From NCBI GenBank assembly GCA_022750435.1, contig JAKIVS010000002.1:62001-126000 (forward strand): a stretch of DNA of 64,000 nucleotides. The letters are read 5' to 3'. The notes below the pieces were generated by a model, which had not been told where the DNA came from, did no database searches, and saw nothing but the letters and a program-made list of their open reading frames with translations. Origin of the DNA: Thermoplasmata archaeon. GTDB lineage: Archaea > Thermoplasmatota > Thermoplasmata > Lutacidiplasmatales > UBA184. Shown one piece after another: positions 51,156-58,672 of this stretch (position 1 is its first letter; every line of letters starts with the position of its first letter). The translations under genes and the position numbers were made by a program.

Positions 51156-52634
51156 TCAGTGGTAGGTGTCGAACCGGTACGGCTCGAGGGGGGCTTCCCC
51201 GATCGCCATCAGGAACTCCGGGACCGTCAGCACCGGGCGCGGGTAGAGGTCCGAATCGTCGAGCGCGATCCGCGGGCACGCCGTGTTGACGTAGGCGTCC
51301 ACGTCCCGGCCCTCCAGGTCCCGGGGGTCGATCCGGTCGGAGACGAACAGCTCGGCGTCGAAGCCGCGGGCGCGCGCCCGGGCTTGCAGCGTGAGCGCCG
51401 TCGGGCTGCGGTTCTGCCCGGCCAGCGTGGAGACGAGGATCCCCCACCGGCGCGCGCCGCGCGTCGTCGCCACGAGAAGTTGGCGGCGCCGCACCAGCTG
51501 CCCGCGGTCGATGGGCGGATCGAGCTCTCCGCGGAGCGGGTCGATCGACCAGACGGGCTTCTCGACGGCGAACGCGAGTCCGAGGGGATGGAACCGGCCG
51601 GTTCCGAGGAACAGGAAGGCGTCGACGTCGTGTTCGACGGCCTCGGCGGTCGTGTAGTTGCACCCCAGCGCCTGGGCAGCGTACTGGAGCCTCCGGTCCC
51701 CCGTCCCGATCCGCACCGTGTACCCTCGCTTCTGAAGGGCCGCCACGAACGGCTCGACCAGGTCGAGGTGCTGCACCGAGGCGACGAGACCTACCCTCGG
51801 CGGGACCCCTCCGGCCTGGACGGTCGCGGCCAGCGCGTCGGGGTCGCCGCCCGCCTCGCGCATCTCGACGAAGTACGTCGTCCGGTCGAGCGGGACGTTG
51901 GGGATGGGGGCGTGGCCCAGGACGACGAGCGCATCGACCCCGGGGGTCTCGGAGGGTGACGGAAAGTCGCACGCCCCGAAGCACGGCCGGGACGCGACGA
52001 CGACCGGGACTCCCACCGCTTCTCGGATCGTCGCGGCGAGGTCGTGGGCGTTGCGCACGAGCCCCGCGGGAACCTGGAGGGCGATCTTCCGATGGTGCCC
52101 CTCCCGCAGCGCCGCGTACAACGCCTCCCCGAGCCTCGGGACGATGACGGCCTGCGGGGGACTCTCCGACGATCGTCCGACGGGCGAGGTCGAATCCGTC
52201 GACGCCTGGTCACGCAGGACCTCCAGGAGCCGGTCGAGCGCCTCCCGGTTGTCCGAGTAATAGAGCCGCTCCCGGGCGCGTTCGGGTGCGAGCCAGGCGA
52301 ACGCGTCGTGCTCGCGGCTCAGGCGAGGGACGAACGTCGACGGGACCTCGACCCCGAAGGCGTGCAGGCGCCACCGCCGTCCGTCGGGGCCCTCAAACCG
52401 GACGCTCCAGTCGAGCGGCACGGGGGACCGGGACTCGTCGAGTCCGGTCTCCTCCGCGAGCTCGCGCCGGAGCGCGGACGCGAGGTCCCGGTCCTTCGGG
52501 TCGACCTTGCCAGAGACCGGCACCCAGATCCGTCCTCGGCGGGGCGGCCGGCGAACCAGGAGCACGCGCAGGGGGGAGCGCGCGAACAGGTACCCTTCGA
52601 CGCACTCTTGGTCGACGGCCCCGTCAGCCGCCAC
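51156..52634 (-). CDS. dph2: Nudix hydrolase fused to Dph2 diphthamide synthase
   Basis: Residues 1-140 are a Nudix domain whose box reads GKVDPKDRDLASALRRELAE then ETGL; the first Glu is Asp but REL-EE is intact. Residues 165-492 are Dph2, the radical-SAM-like enzyme that begins diphthamide synthesis on EF2, with its three cluster cysteines in CFGACDF, GCNYTTAEA and TACPRIALDD. The GTG at 52634 overlaps the NAC stop by 11 nt; a longer frame to 52703 exists. The fusion is unusual. Nudix substrates are unknown; it may clean up nucleotides or ADP-ribose. Confidence 0.85.
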   Translation of the reverse strand: MAADGAVDQECVEGYLFARSPLRVLLVRRPPRRGRIWVPVSGKVDPKDRDLASALRRELAEETGLDESRSPVPLDWSVRFEGPDGRRWRLHAFGVEVPSTFVPRLSREHDAFAWLAPERARERLYYSDNREALDRLLEVLRDQASTDSTSPVGRSSESPPQAVIVPRLGEALYAALREGHHRKIALQVPAGLVRNAHDLAATIREAVGVPVVVASRPCFGACDFPSPSETPGVDALVVLGHAPIPNVPLDRTTYFVEMREAGGDPDALAATVQAGGVPPRVGLVASVQHLDLVEPFVAALQKRGYTVRIGTGDRRLQYAAQALGCNYTTAEAVEHDVDAFLFLGTGRFHPLGLAFAVEKPVWSIDPLRGELDPPIDRGQLVRRRQLLVATTRGARRWGILVSTLAGQNRSPTALTLQARARARGFDAELFVSDRIDPRDLEGRDVDAYVNTACPRIALDDSDLYPRPVLTVPEFLMAIGEAPLEPYRFDTYH

Positions 52635-53040
52635 CGGGCCCTCGGCGGGAGAGGAGCTGGAGGATCGCCTCGGCCGGCTGGCCGTCCGCCTCGGCGAGGG
52701 CATCGACGGCCTCCTCGTGACCGACGTTCGCCTGCTCCATCACGAGCTGGACGTCCTCCTCGGGAGGGCCGGCGGGCGGCGGGGGCGGGGCCACGGCGGA
52801 GGGGCCGACGCCCGCGATCGGTCCGGCGGTCCGGGGACGGACCACCGCCGTGCCGACGACCTGGTAGGTACGGACGCCCTGGACGGAGAGGATCGTGACC
52901 TCGGGGGATTGGAAGACGTGCTCCTTGTCCCGGGTCCGGATCACGACCTCCTCGACGTTCTCGACCGGTTCGGTGGTCATGCCGAGCCGGCGCATCGCCA
53001 GCTCCATCTGGCGCTGGTTCCGCATCCCGCCGGGAATCAT
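52624..53040 (-). CDS. nac: Nascent polypeptide-associated complex alpha subunit
   Basis: Archaeal NAC is a homodimeric chaperone bound at the ribosome exit. The 138-residue protein has the NAC core EEVVIRTRDKEHVFQSPEVT followed by ILSVQGVRTYQVVG, a Pro/Ala linker, and a UBA domain EEDVQLVMEQANVGHEEAVD with ADGQPAEAILQLL. The start at 53040 is typical (MIPGGMRNQRQ). It lies between the CBS-HPF and Dph2 genes on one strand, a translation-linked cluster. Confidence 0.94.
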   Translation of the reverse strand: MIPGGMRNQRQMELAMRRLGMTTEPVENVEEVVIRTRDKEHVFQSPEVTILSVQGVRTYQVVGTAVVRPRTAGPIAGVGPSAVAPPPPPAGPPEEDVQLVMEQANVGHEEAVDALAEADGQPAEAILQLLSRRGPGGG

Positions 53041-53057
53041 CGACGGACCGCCCGACC

Positions 53058-54317
53058 CTACTCCGCGCCGGTCGCCGCGCGGATCTTGGCCTCGAGCTCG
53101 CCGTCTGCGGCGGGCTCCTCGTCGTCCTTCGAGCCCGCGCGTCCGCTCCGCTTGCGGAGGGACCGGCGCTCGTCCTTGGACTTCCGGGTCTGGGCGACCA
53201 GATCGTCGAGCGTCTGCTGGATGGAGGCGAAGAAGTTCCAGCCCGTCTCGGTCGCGTGGAATACGCCGTCGTCGGTGTCGAGGCGCGCCTGCACGGTCGC
53301 GTCCCCCGCGCGGTGCGTCGCGTGCGGGGTGATGTGGAGGCTCAGCAGCACCGGTCGGGTGTTGCGGGCGATGTGGCGGAGCGCCTTCGCGACCAGGAGG
53401 TCGACCTCCGTGAGGATCGTGGGGTCGCCGGACGCGCGAAGGCCGTGGATCTGAACGTAGACGTCGTCGACGTTCGGCCCGGCCTCGACCGACGTACTGA
53501 TGGCGAGTCCGAGAAGGTCCCCCTGGGAGACGACGCCGGTCGGGCGCCCGTCCTCCACCACGAAGACGCTCGACACCTTCTCGCGGGTCATCAGCCGCGC
53601 CGCGGCGCCGGTCGTCGTTCCCCGCGGCACGGTGAGCGCGGGCGAGTGCATGATCGTGGCGACCTCGACGTCGAGCGCGTTCCCCGGCCGCTCCGCGTCC
53701 TTCTTGCCGCCCACGGTCGGCCGCCAGAGGACCCGGCTCAGGTCGGCGACGCCGATCGCGCCGACGAGGTGGCCCTTGCGGTCGATGACCGGGAGCGGGT
53801 GCTCCTCGAGGAGACGGATCTGGTGGAGGAGCATTCCGCACGACTCCGTCTCCTTGACGAGGAGGCCGGGCGGGCTCGCGACCTCCTCCACCCGGTGGGA
53901 GGCGAGCTCGGGCATGTCGGGAATCTGGCGGACCAGGTCGGTGCGCGAGACGACCCCGAGGAGTTCGCCCTTCTTCCCGACGACGGGAGCGGCCCGCAGG
54001 CCGGTGGCGAGGAACTGCTGGGCGAGCTCGGAGAACGTGGTCTGCGGCGTGATCAGCGGCGGGAGGATCAGCAGGTGCTCGACCTTCGTGGTGAGCGGGA
54101 GGTTGGTGCGCCGCGCGAGCGACTCGATCGTGATGAGGCCCACGAGCCGGTTGTTCCGCAGGACCGGGATCTCGTGGATCCCTTTCTCCCGCATCATCCC
54201 GAGGGCGCGGGAGACGGCCGCGTCGGTGGAGAGGGTCATCGGTTTCGGGGTCATCAATTCCCGGGCGGTCGGTCCGTCGGTGGGCATGTTCGAATCCGGA
54301 GGGCGGTTGGGGGGCAT
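53058..54317 (-). CDS. Four-CBS protein with HPF/YfiA-like ribosome-binding domain
   Basis: Residues 1-290 contain four CBS modules (TPKPMTLSTDAAVSRALGMM; GLRAAPVVGKKGELLGVVSR; LPVIDRKGHLVGAIGVADL; VSSVFVVEDGRPTGVVSQGD), which usually bind adenylates. Residues 295-395 resemble the S30AE/HPF domain of ribosome hibernation factors: VDDVYVQIHGLRASGDP, ARLDTDDGVFHATETGW, then NFFASIQQTLDDLVAQTRKS. An energy-sensing ribosome dormancy factor is a reasonable inference. The last 30 residues are basic and acidic. ATG 54317 or 54287 could start it. NAC follows by 17 nt. Confidence 0.82.
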   Translation of the reverse strand: MPPNRPPDSNMPTDGPTARELMTPKPMTLSTDAAVSRALGMMREKGIHEIPVLRNNRLVGLITIESLARRTNLPLTTKVEHLLILPPLITPQTTFSELAQQFLATGLRAAPVVGKKGELLGVVSRTDLVRQIPDMPELASHRVEEVASPPGLLVKETESCGMLLHQIRLLEEHPLPVIDRKGHLVGAIGVADLSRVLWRPTVGGKKDAERPGNALDVEVATIMHSPALTVPRGTTTGAAARLMTREKVSSVFVVEDGRPTGVVSQGDLLGLAISTSVEAGPNVDDVYVQIHGLRASGDPTILTEVDLLVAKALRHIARNTRPVLLSLHITPHATHRAGDATVQARLDTDDGVFHATETGWNFFASIQQTLDDLVAQTRKSKDERRSLRKRSGRAGSKDDEEPAADGELEAKIRAATGAE

Positions 54318-54333
54318 AGCGTTTGGGCGGGGT

Positions 54334-54846
54334 CTACGGGAGGTCGCGCGCCATCTGGTAGCCGCTCTCCCCGTCGGAGTAGTACCCGCGGAGGAGGTCG
54401 GTGACGCCGAAGCGGAAGCGGGTGTAGAACCGGATCGCGGAGACGTTCGACACGCGGACCTCGAGCGTGGTGCGGCGCATCCCCCGGGCCCGGCACCGCT
54501 CGAGGAACTCGGTCATCAACGCGGTCCCGACCCCCCGGGTCCGCCAGATCCGTTCGACGGCGAACATGAGGATCCTCGCCTCTCCTTCCACCTGGGTGAC
54601 GCCCAGGAGAAACCCGACCGGCATTCCGGAGGGGTCGGCGGCGATCAGGAATCCGGTGGGCCACTGCTGGCTGAGGGAGAAGTACAGCGACGAATCGTAG
54701 TGCTCGTGGAGCGCCTCCGCGACGATCCGGGAGACCACGGGGACGTCCCGGGCCTGGAAGCCGCGCAGCGTCGCCCCGGGGGGCGACGCGCTCGCCGGGA
54801 CGGCGGAGGCCTGCGCGCGGTCGGCCGATTCAGCGATACATCTCAC
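54334..54846 (-). CDS. rimI: GNAT N-acetyltransferase (RimI-like)
   Basis: The 170-residue GNAT protein has the acetyl-CoA loop WRTRGVGTALMTEFLERC (motif A) and the later VSNVSAIRFYTRFRFGVTDL, typical of RimI/Ard1 N-terminal acetyltransferases. It probably acetylates protein N-termini. The first 25 residues are Ala/Ser-rich; the true start may be further in. It overlaps the end of the PAC2 gene by 17 nt, suggesting coupled expression. Confidence 0.85.
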   Translation of the reverse strand: MRCIAESADRAQASAVPASASPPGATLRGFQARDVPVVSRIVAEALHEHYDSSLYFSLSQQWPTGFLIAADPSGMPVGFLLGVTQVEGEARILMFAVERIWRTRGVGTALMTEFLERCRARGMRRTTLEVRVSNVSAIRFYTRFRFGVTDLLRGYYSDGESGYQMARDLP

Positions 54847-55612
54847 CCGGCCCCGAAGTCTCCGGTGCCCGGATCTTCGCCATCGATTGCTGCTGTTGCT
54901 GGAGGGAGTGCCGGACCTCGCCCTCGATCTCCGCCGCCTTCTCCCGGAGCGGCTTCGTGTCGAGCACCAGCATCGGCACGAGCGGGTTGATCGTCTCGAT
55001 CACCTTGGCGGCGGCGCGGGCGTCCGGGTAGTCCTTGTGCGCCTGAGCGACCAAGCAGAGCACCGGTGTCTGCCGGCCGATGGCGCTCAAGAGCAGGCCC
55101 CCCGCGAACCCGGTGACGACGCCGTTCGCCGGCTCGAAGTGGTACTTCGCGAGGAGCGGGGCGGCGGCCCGGTTCGCCATGGCGACGACCCGGGCATCGC
55201 CCCGGACCTCCTCGTCCATCGGTTGCCCTTCGACGGCGACCAGGAGCTCGATCCCCTTCGCCTCGGTCCAATCGATCAGGAGGCGACTGAGGCGGTTCAG
55301 CATCTCCGGGGGCGGCTGAATGTCCGAGATGCCGACCACGAGCTGCTCGCACCTCCGGTCGACGCCGCAGACGACTTTGGAGGCGTAGAATCGGACGGGA
55401 GCGCTGACCACGCCCTCCTCCATGATCACCGTCGGCGGAAACTCCTCGCTGACCATGTACGCGACGTTCGTCATGTCGAGGGCGTGGACGAGGTACGAGG
55501 CCGCGACCGACCCCACGAGCCCATGGGTCGGGAATCCGATGACCATCATGGCCCCCTTGAGCGATTCGTCGCGCGTGTCCACGATCTTCAGGTCGTCCAT
55601 CGCCAGCGCCAC
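54830..55612 (-). CDS. pbaB: PAC2-family proteasome assembly chaperone (PbaB-like)
   Basis: PAC2-family proteins such as PbaB bind 20S proteasome precursors. The 260-residue protein has the family core MMVIGFPTHGLVGSVAASYL, EEFPPTVIMEEG, and GVVTGFAGGLLLSA, then a coiled-coil-like Gln-rich tail ending EMYR, a proper HbYX motif for docking on the proteasome. GTG 55612 has GGAGGT at a good distance; GTG 55621 is in frame. A TATA-like TTTAAGA (about 55650-55658) precedes it. PAN lies elsewhere in the window. Confidence 0.87.
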   Translation of the reverse strand: MALAMDDLKIVDTRDESLKGAMMVIGFPTHGLVGSVAASYLVHALDMTNVAYMVSEEFPPTVIMEEGVVSAPVRFYASKVVCGVDRRCEQLVVGISDIQPPPEMLNRLSRLLIDWTEAKGIELLVAVEGQPMDEEVRGDARVVAMANRAAAPLLAKYHFEPANGVVTGFAGGLLLSAIGRQTPVLCLVAQAHKDYPDARAAAKVIETINPLVPMLVLDTKPLREKAAEIEGEVRHSLQQQQQSMAKIRAPETSGPGEMYR

Positions 55613-55714
55613 CGTTTCCACCTCCGCGACGAACGATGCCGCTCCGGTCTTAAACCGTTGGTTGTACGGTCGCTCTCGGCCAGGGGTACCCGAGATGCGG
55701 GCCCCGAGGCCTGG

Positions 55715-56044
55715 TCAGGCCGACCGGAGCCACTCCGCGAGGGGGAGGAGATTGCCGTAGAGGGCCTTCCCGCGAGCGGTGAGGTCGTAGGACACGGGTG
55801 CCCCACGGACCGGTTCCTTCGCGGTGCGAACGACCAGCTTGGCCTTCTCTAGGGCCCGGAGCGTCGCTGTCAACGTGGCCGGGCTGACCCGCGGGAGGGA
55901 GCGTTGGATCGGACCGAACCGGAGGGTCCCGTGATAACCCAGAAGGGTGACGACGCACATTGCCCACTTCTTTCCCACGACGTCGATCAATCCGACCGGA
56001 GGGCAGGGGCACTCGAGCTCCCCATCGCAGCACATCGCGTCCAC
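55715..56044 (-). CDS. Cys-rich HxlR-family regulator of arsenic-type locus
   Basis: The 109-residue winged-helix protein has the HxlR core VVGKKWAMCVVTLLGYHGTL, TLTATLRALEKAKLVVRT and SYDLTARGKALYG. Its N-terminus MDAMCCDGELECPCPP holds four cysteines, with another in the core (WAMCVV), so thiol sensing of As(III), Sb(III) or another soft metal is likely. It is divergent from the Cys-rich peptide, arsC and channel genes. GTG 56044 is about 25 nt from the shared TATA box, so leaderless; ATG 56035 is an alternative. Confidence 0.8.
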   Translation of the reverse strand: MDAMCCDGELECPCPPVGLIDVVGKKWAMCVVTLLGYHGTLRFGPIQRSLPRVSPATLTATLRALEKAKLVVRTAKEPVRGAPVSYDLTARGKALYGNLLPLAEWLRSA

Positions 56045-56095
56045 TTCGTCCGTACGTAGCGGCGCCTTATGACTACTTCAGCGATTGAAGTGGAC
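56039..56095. promoter_or_regulatory. Symmetric operator around a bidirectional promoter
   Basis: GTCCACTTC (56039-56047) and GAAGTGGAC (56087-56095) form a 9-bp inverted repeat whose centre (56067) lies in the TATA box CCTTATGAC (56064-56072). An extra inner pair, ACTTCA (56075-56080) and TGAAGT (56086-56091), shares the ACTTC element. Each outer arm covers a predicted transcription start. Likely the binding site of the divergent regulator. Confidence 0.6.
56064..56072. promoter_or_regulatory. Bidirectional TATA box of the arsenic-type locus
   Basis: CCTTATGAC sits about 26 nt from the regulator GTG at 56044 (minus strand). On the plus strand it predicts a start near 56095, leaving a 13-nt leader with GGGGGTG before the peptide ATG. 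Confidence 0.55.
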
Positions 56096-56107
56096 GAGGG
56101 GGTGACC

Positions 56108-56200
56108 ATGACCGAGTGTTGCAAGTGTTGCTGTTGCTGCTGCTGCGAGACCGAGAGCGGCGGCGCGCAGAGCCCGACCAAGTGCTGCCGGACCGAGTGA
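56108..56200 (+). CDS. 30-residue Cys-rich peptide (11 Cys), possible metalloid chelator
   Basis: The frame encodes 30 residues with 11 cysteines, including a run of seven (MTECCKCCCCCCCETESGG, ending TKCCRTE). GGGGGTG lies 4-10 nt upstream of the ATG, a good ribosome-binding site. The TGA overlaps the arsC ATG (TGATG), so it is the first gene of the operon. The composition is metallothionein-like, although the motif is not from a known family. Binding of As(III) or other thiophilic metals is inference from context. Confidence 0.65.
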   Translation: MTECCKCCCCCCCETESGGAQSPTKCCRTE

Positions 56201-56628
56201 TGGCCGACCGACGGGTGTTGTTCGTCTGTGTGGAGAACGCCGCGAGGTCCCTGATGGCCGAGGCGATCTTCAACGCGACGGCACCCGGGGGGTGGGTCGC
56301 CGAATCCGCGGGAACTCGACCGGCGACCCACCCGAATCCACGGACCGGGAGATTTCTCCAGGAGATCGGACTCTCGCTCCCCCCGCACTCTCCGCAGCCT
56401 CTCTCACCGGCGGCCTCGGACGCCGCGGCCATCGTCGTGACGATGGGATGCCTCGACGACGCCAGCTGCCCGGTCCACCTCAAGAAACGCGAACTCCGGG
56501 ACTGGGGACTCCCCGACCCGGGCGGCCTGGACGACGCGGGATTCCGGTCGGTCCGGGACGAGATTCGCACGCGGGTCGGTGCCTTGATCGCGGAGATCCT
56601 TACCGAGAGCCCGGACCGGGCTCCGTGA
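56200..56628 (+). CDS. arsC: Arsenate reductase, low-molecular-weight phosphatase fold
   Basis: The 142-residue protein has the LMW-PTP signature CVENAARS (C-x5-R-S) near the N-terminus and a second cysteine pair in TMGCLDDASCPVHLKK, the redox cysteines of thioredoxin-linked arsenate reductases, followed by WGLPDPGG. It should reduce arsenate to arsenite. It overlaps the Cys-rich peptide gene by TGATG and the channel gene by GTGA. Length is normal for this class. Confidence 0.9.
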   Translation: MADRRVLFVCVENAARSLMAEAIFNATAPGGWVAESAGTRPATHPNPRTGRFLQEIGLSLPPHSPQPLSPAASDAAAIVVTMGCLDDASCPVHLKKRELRDWGLPDPGGLDDAGFRSVRDEIRTRVGALIAEILTESPDRAP

Positions 56629-57374
56629 CTCCGGGCTTGGGAACGCGTCTCCTGTCGGAGACGTTGGGAACCGCGCTTCTGGTGGGGATCGGGACCGGCG
56701 CGGTCGTGGCGAGCGCCGGCACGGGCTCGAGCCGGTTCCTGCTCCTGGCCGTCGCCTGGTTCCTCGCCGTGTCGGTCCCGGTGGCGCTGTTTGCCGGGAT
56801 CTCGGGCGCCCATCTCAATCCCGTCGTGACCCTCGCCCTCGTAGCCGACCGACGCGTCCCCGTAGGCGAACTCCCGCCGCACGTGGTCGCCCAAGTCGTC
56901 GGCGCGTTCCTCGGAAGCGCCACGGTCGCCCTGGCGCTCGGCACAGGGTCCCACCTGGGAGCGACCGTCCCCTCGACCAGCGTCGTGGAATGGATCTTCC
57001 TCGATGAGTTCGGGTTCACCTTCGTTCTGGTCGCCAGCGTCCTCCTCCTCGTCCGGGCCGGACCCGGCCGCTGGCGGTGGCGACTGACCTGGCCCGGACT
57101 CGTGGTCGCCGTCTCGACCTACCTGATCGGCCCGATCACCGGGAGTTCGCTCAACCCGGCGCGGTCGCTCGCCCCGGCGGTGCTTTCGTCGACCTACACC
57201 GACCTGTGGGTCTACTTCGTCGCCGCTCTGTTCGCGGCCCTCCTTGCGGTGGCGGTGGTTGGCCTCCTCGACGGACCCCCTCGAATGCCCTCCCGGTCGC
57301 GCGTCCCCGAGGACAATCGGCCTCCCGCCGCGGACGGGGCCGCCCCGCCACTTCCGCGGCGGCCGCAGACGTAA
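56625..57374 (+). CDS. MIP-family channel (aquaglyceroporin-like, probable arsenite efflux)
   Basis: The 249-residue protein has about six membrane helices and two half-helix loops: SGAHLNPVVTLAL (NPV instead of NPA) and GSSLNPARSLAPA (NPA). In arsenic loci such as aqpS of Sinorhizobium, the channel lets arsenite leave after reduction by ArsC. The same pairing is seen here. The cytoplasmic C-terminal tail is Pro/Arg-rich. The GTG overlaps the arsC stop (GTGA), so the three genes are one operon. Confidence 0.87.
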   Translation: MTPGLGTRLLSETLGTALLVGIGTGAVVASAGTGSSRFLLLAVAWFLAVSVPVALFAGISGAHLNPVVTLALVADRRVPVGELPPHVVAQVVGAFLGSATVALALGTGSHLGATVPSTSVVEWIFLDEFGFTFVLVASVLLLVRAGPGRWRWRLTWPGLVVAVSTYLIGPITGSSLNPARSLAPAVLSSTYTDLWVYFVAALFAALLAVAVVGLLDGPPRMPSRSRVPEDNRPPAADGAAPPLPRRPQT

Positions 57375-57401
57375 ATACGGTCGGCCGCCGGTGGGTCGGT
57401 C

Positions 57402-58667
57402 ATGAAGGTCCTCATCACGGGGATCGACGGCTACTCCGGCTGGCCGCTCGCCCTGCATCTACTGCGGCGCGGCCACGAGGTGGTCGGGATCGACAACTTC
57501 GTCACGCGGAAGCGGGTGAAGGAAGTCGGCAGCTGGTCGGCGACGCCGATCGGCTCGTTCGCGAAGCGGCAGGAAGCCGTCCATCGCCTCATGGGCAAGT
57601 CGATCCGCTTCCACAAGGGGGACATCACGAAGTACCCGTTCGTCGTCGACGTGATCCGTCGGGAGAAGCCCGACACGATCGTCCACCTCGCCGAGCAGCG
57701 CAGCGCGCCGTACTCGATGATCGACGTCGACCACGCGGTGCGGACGCAGGTCGAGAACCTCACCGGCACCCTCCACATCCTCTACGCGATGCAGGAGGCG
57801 TCGCCCGAGACCCACCTCGTCAAGATGGGGACGATGGGCGAGTACGGGACGCCGAACGTGGACATCCCGGAGGGGTTCTTCGAGGTGGATTACCACGGGA
57901 AGCACGACCGGCTGCCGTTCCCCCGGCAGGCGGGTTCGTGGTACCACTGGAGCAAGGTGTTCGACTCCGGAGACGTGATGTTCGCCACCAAGATCTGGAA
58001 TCTCAAGTCGACCGACGTCATGCAGGGGGTCATCTACGGGACGAGGACCCCCGAGATCACCGACGATGCGCTCCTCACCCGGTTCGATTTCGACGAGACC
58101 TGGGGGACCGCGCTGAACCGGTTCGCCGTCGAGGCGGTGCTGGGCTTGCCCATCACCCCGTACGGTCGGGGCGGCCAGGTCCGCGGGTTCATCGCCCTCG
58201 AGGATTCGATGCAGTCTCTGCGGCTCGCCGTCGAGAACCCGGCGAAGTCGGGGGAGTACCGCGTCTTCAACCAGTTCGACGCGGCCTACACCATCAACGA
58301 CCTCGCGGAGCTGACGCACCGGGTCGCGCGCGACCTCGGCCTCAACCCGCGGATCGAGCACCCCCCCGACCCCCGTGTCGAGGCGGAGCAGCACTACTAC
58401 AACCCGATCCACGAGAACCTGCCGGCCCTGGGCTACCGGCGCAGCCGGAACCTCGAGGAGGTCCTTCGGGAGATCTTCAAGGACCTCATCCGGTTCCGCC
58501 GTCGGCTCGAGGCGCGCCGCCACGTCGTGATGCCCACCGTCAACTGGCGGAAGTCCGACAACACGGCGGAGCTGGTCGCGCGGTCCCACCCTGGCCCCTC
58601 TCCGCCGGCAGCGCCAGGCGCGCCTTCCCCGACGCCTTCCGAGAGCGCGTCCCGGACGCCGGCGTAG
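57402..58667 (+). CDS. NAD-dependent epimerase, UDP-sulfoquinovose synthase-like
   Basis: The 421-residue extended SDR resembles SqdB/Agl3, which makes UDP-sulfoquinovose from UDP-glucose and sulfite. It has MKVLITGIDGYSGWPLALHL, HLAEQRSAPYSMIDVDHAVR, HLVKMGTMGEYGTPNVDIPE, catalytic SWYHWSKVFDS and GRGGQVRGFIALED. In Sulfolobus, Agl3 feeds S-layer N-glycans. The C-terminus has a 40-residue Pro/Ser tail. The ATG follows CGTAAATAC at about 28 nt, so it is leaderless. A GalU-like gene follows. Confidence 0.87.
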   Translation: MKVLITGIDGYSGWPLALHLLRRGHEVVGIDNFVTRKRVKEVGSWSATPIGSFAKRQEAVHRLMGKSIRFHKGDITKYPFVVDVIRREKPDTIVHLAEQRSAPYSMIDVDHAVRTQVENLTGTLHILYAMQEASPETHLVKMGTMGEYGTPNVDIPEGFFEVDYHGKHDRLPFPRQAGSWYHWSKVFDSGDVMFATKIWNLKSTDVMQGVIYGTRTPEITDDALLTRFDFDETWGTALNRFAVEAVLGLPITPYGRGGQVRGFIALEDSMQSLRLAVENPAKSGEYRVFNQFDAAYTINDLAELTHRVARDLGLNPRIEHPPDPRVEAEQHYYNPIHENLPALGYRRSRNLEEVLREIFKDLIRFRRRLEARRHVVMPTVNWRKSDNTAELVARSHPGPSPPAAPGAPSPTPSESASRTPA

Positions 58668-58672
58668 GTTCG

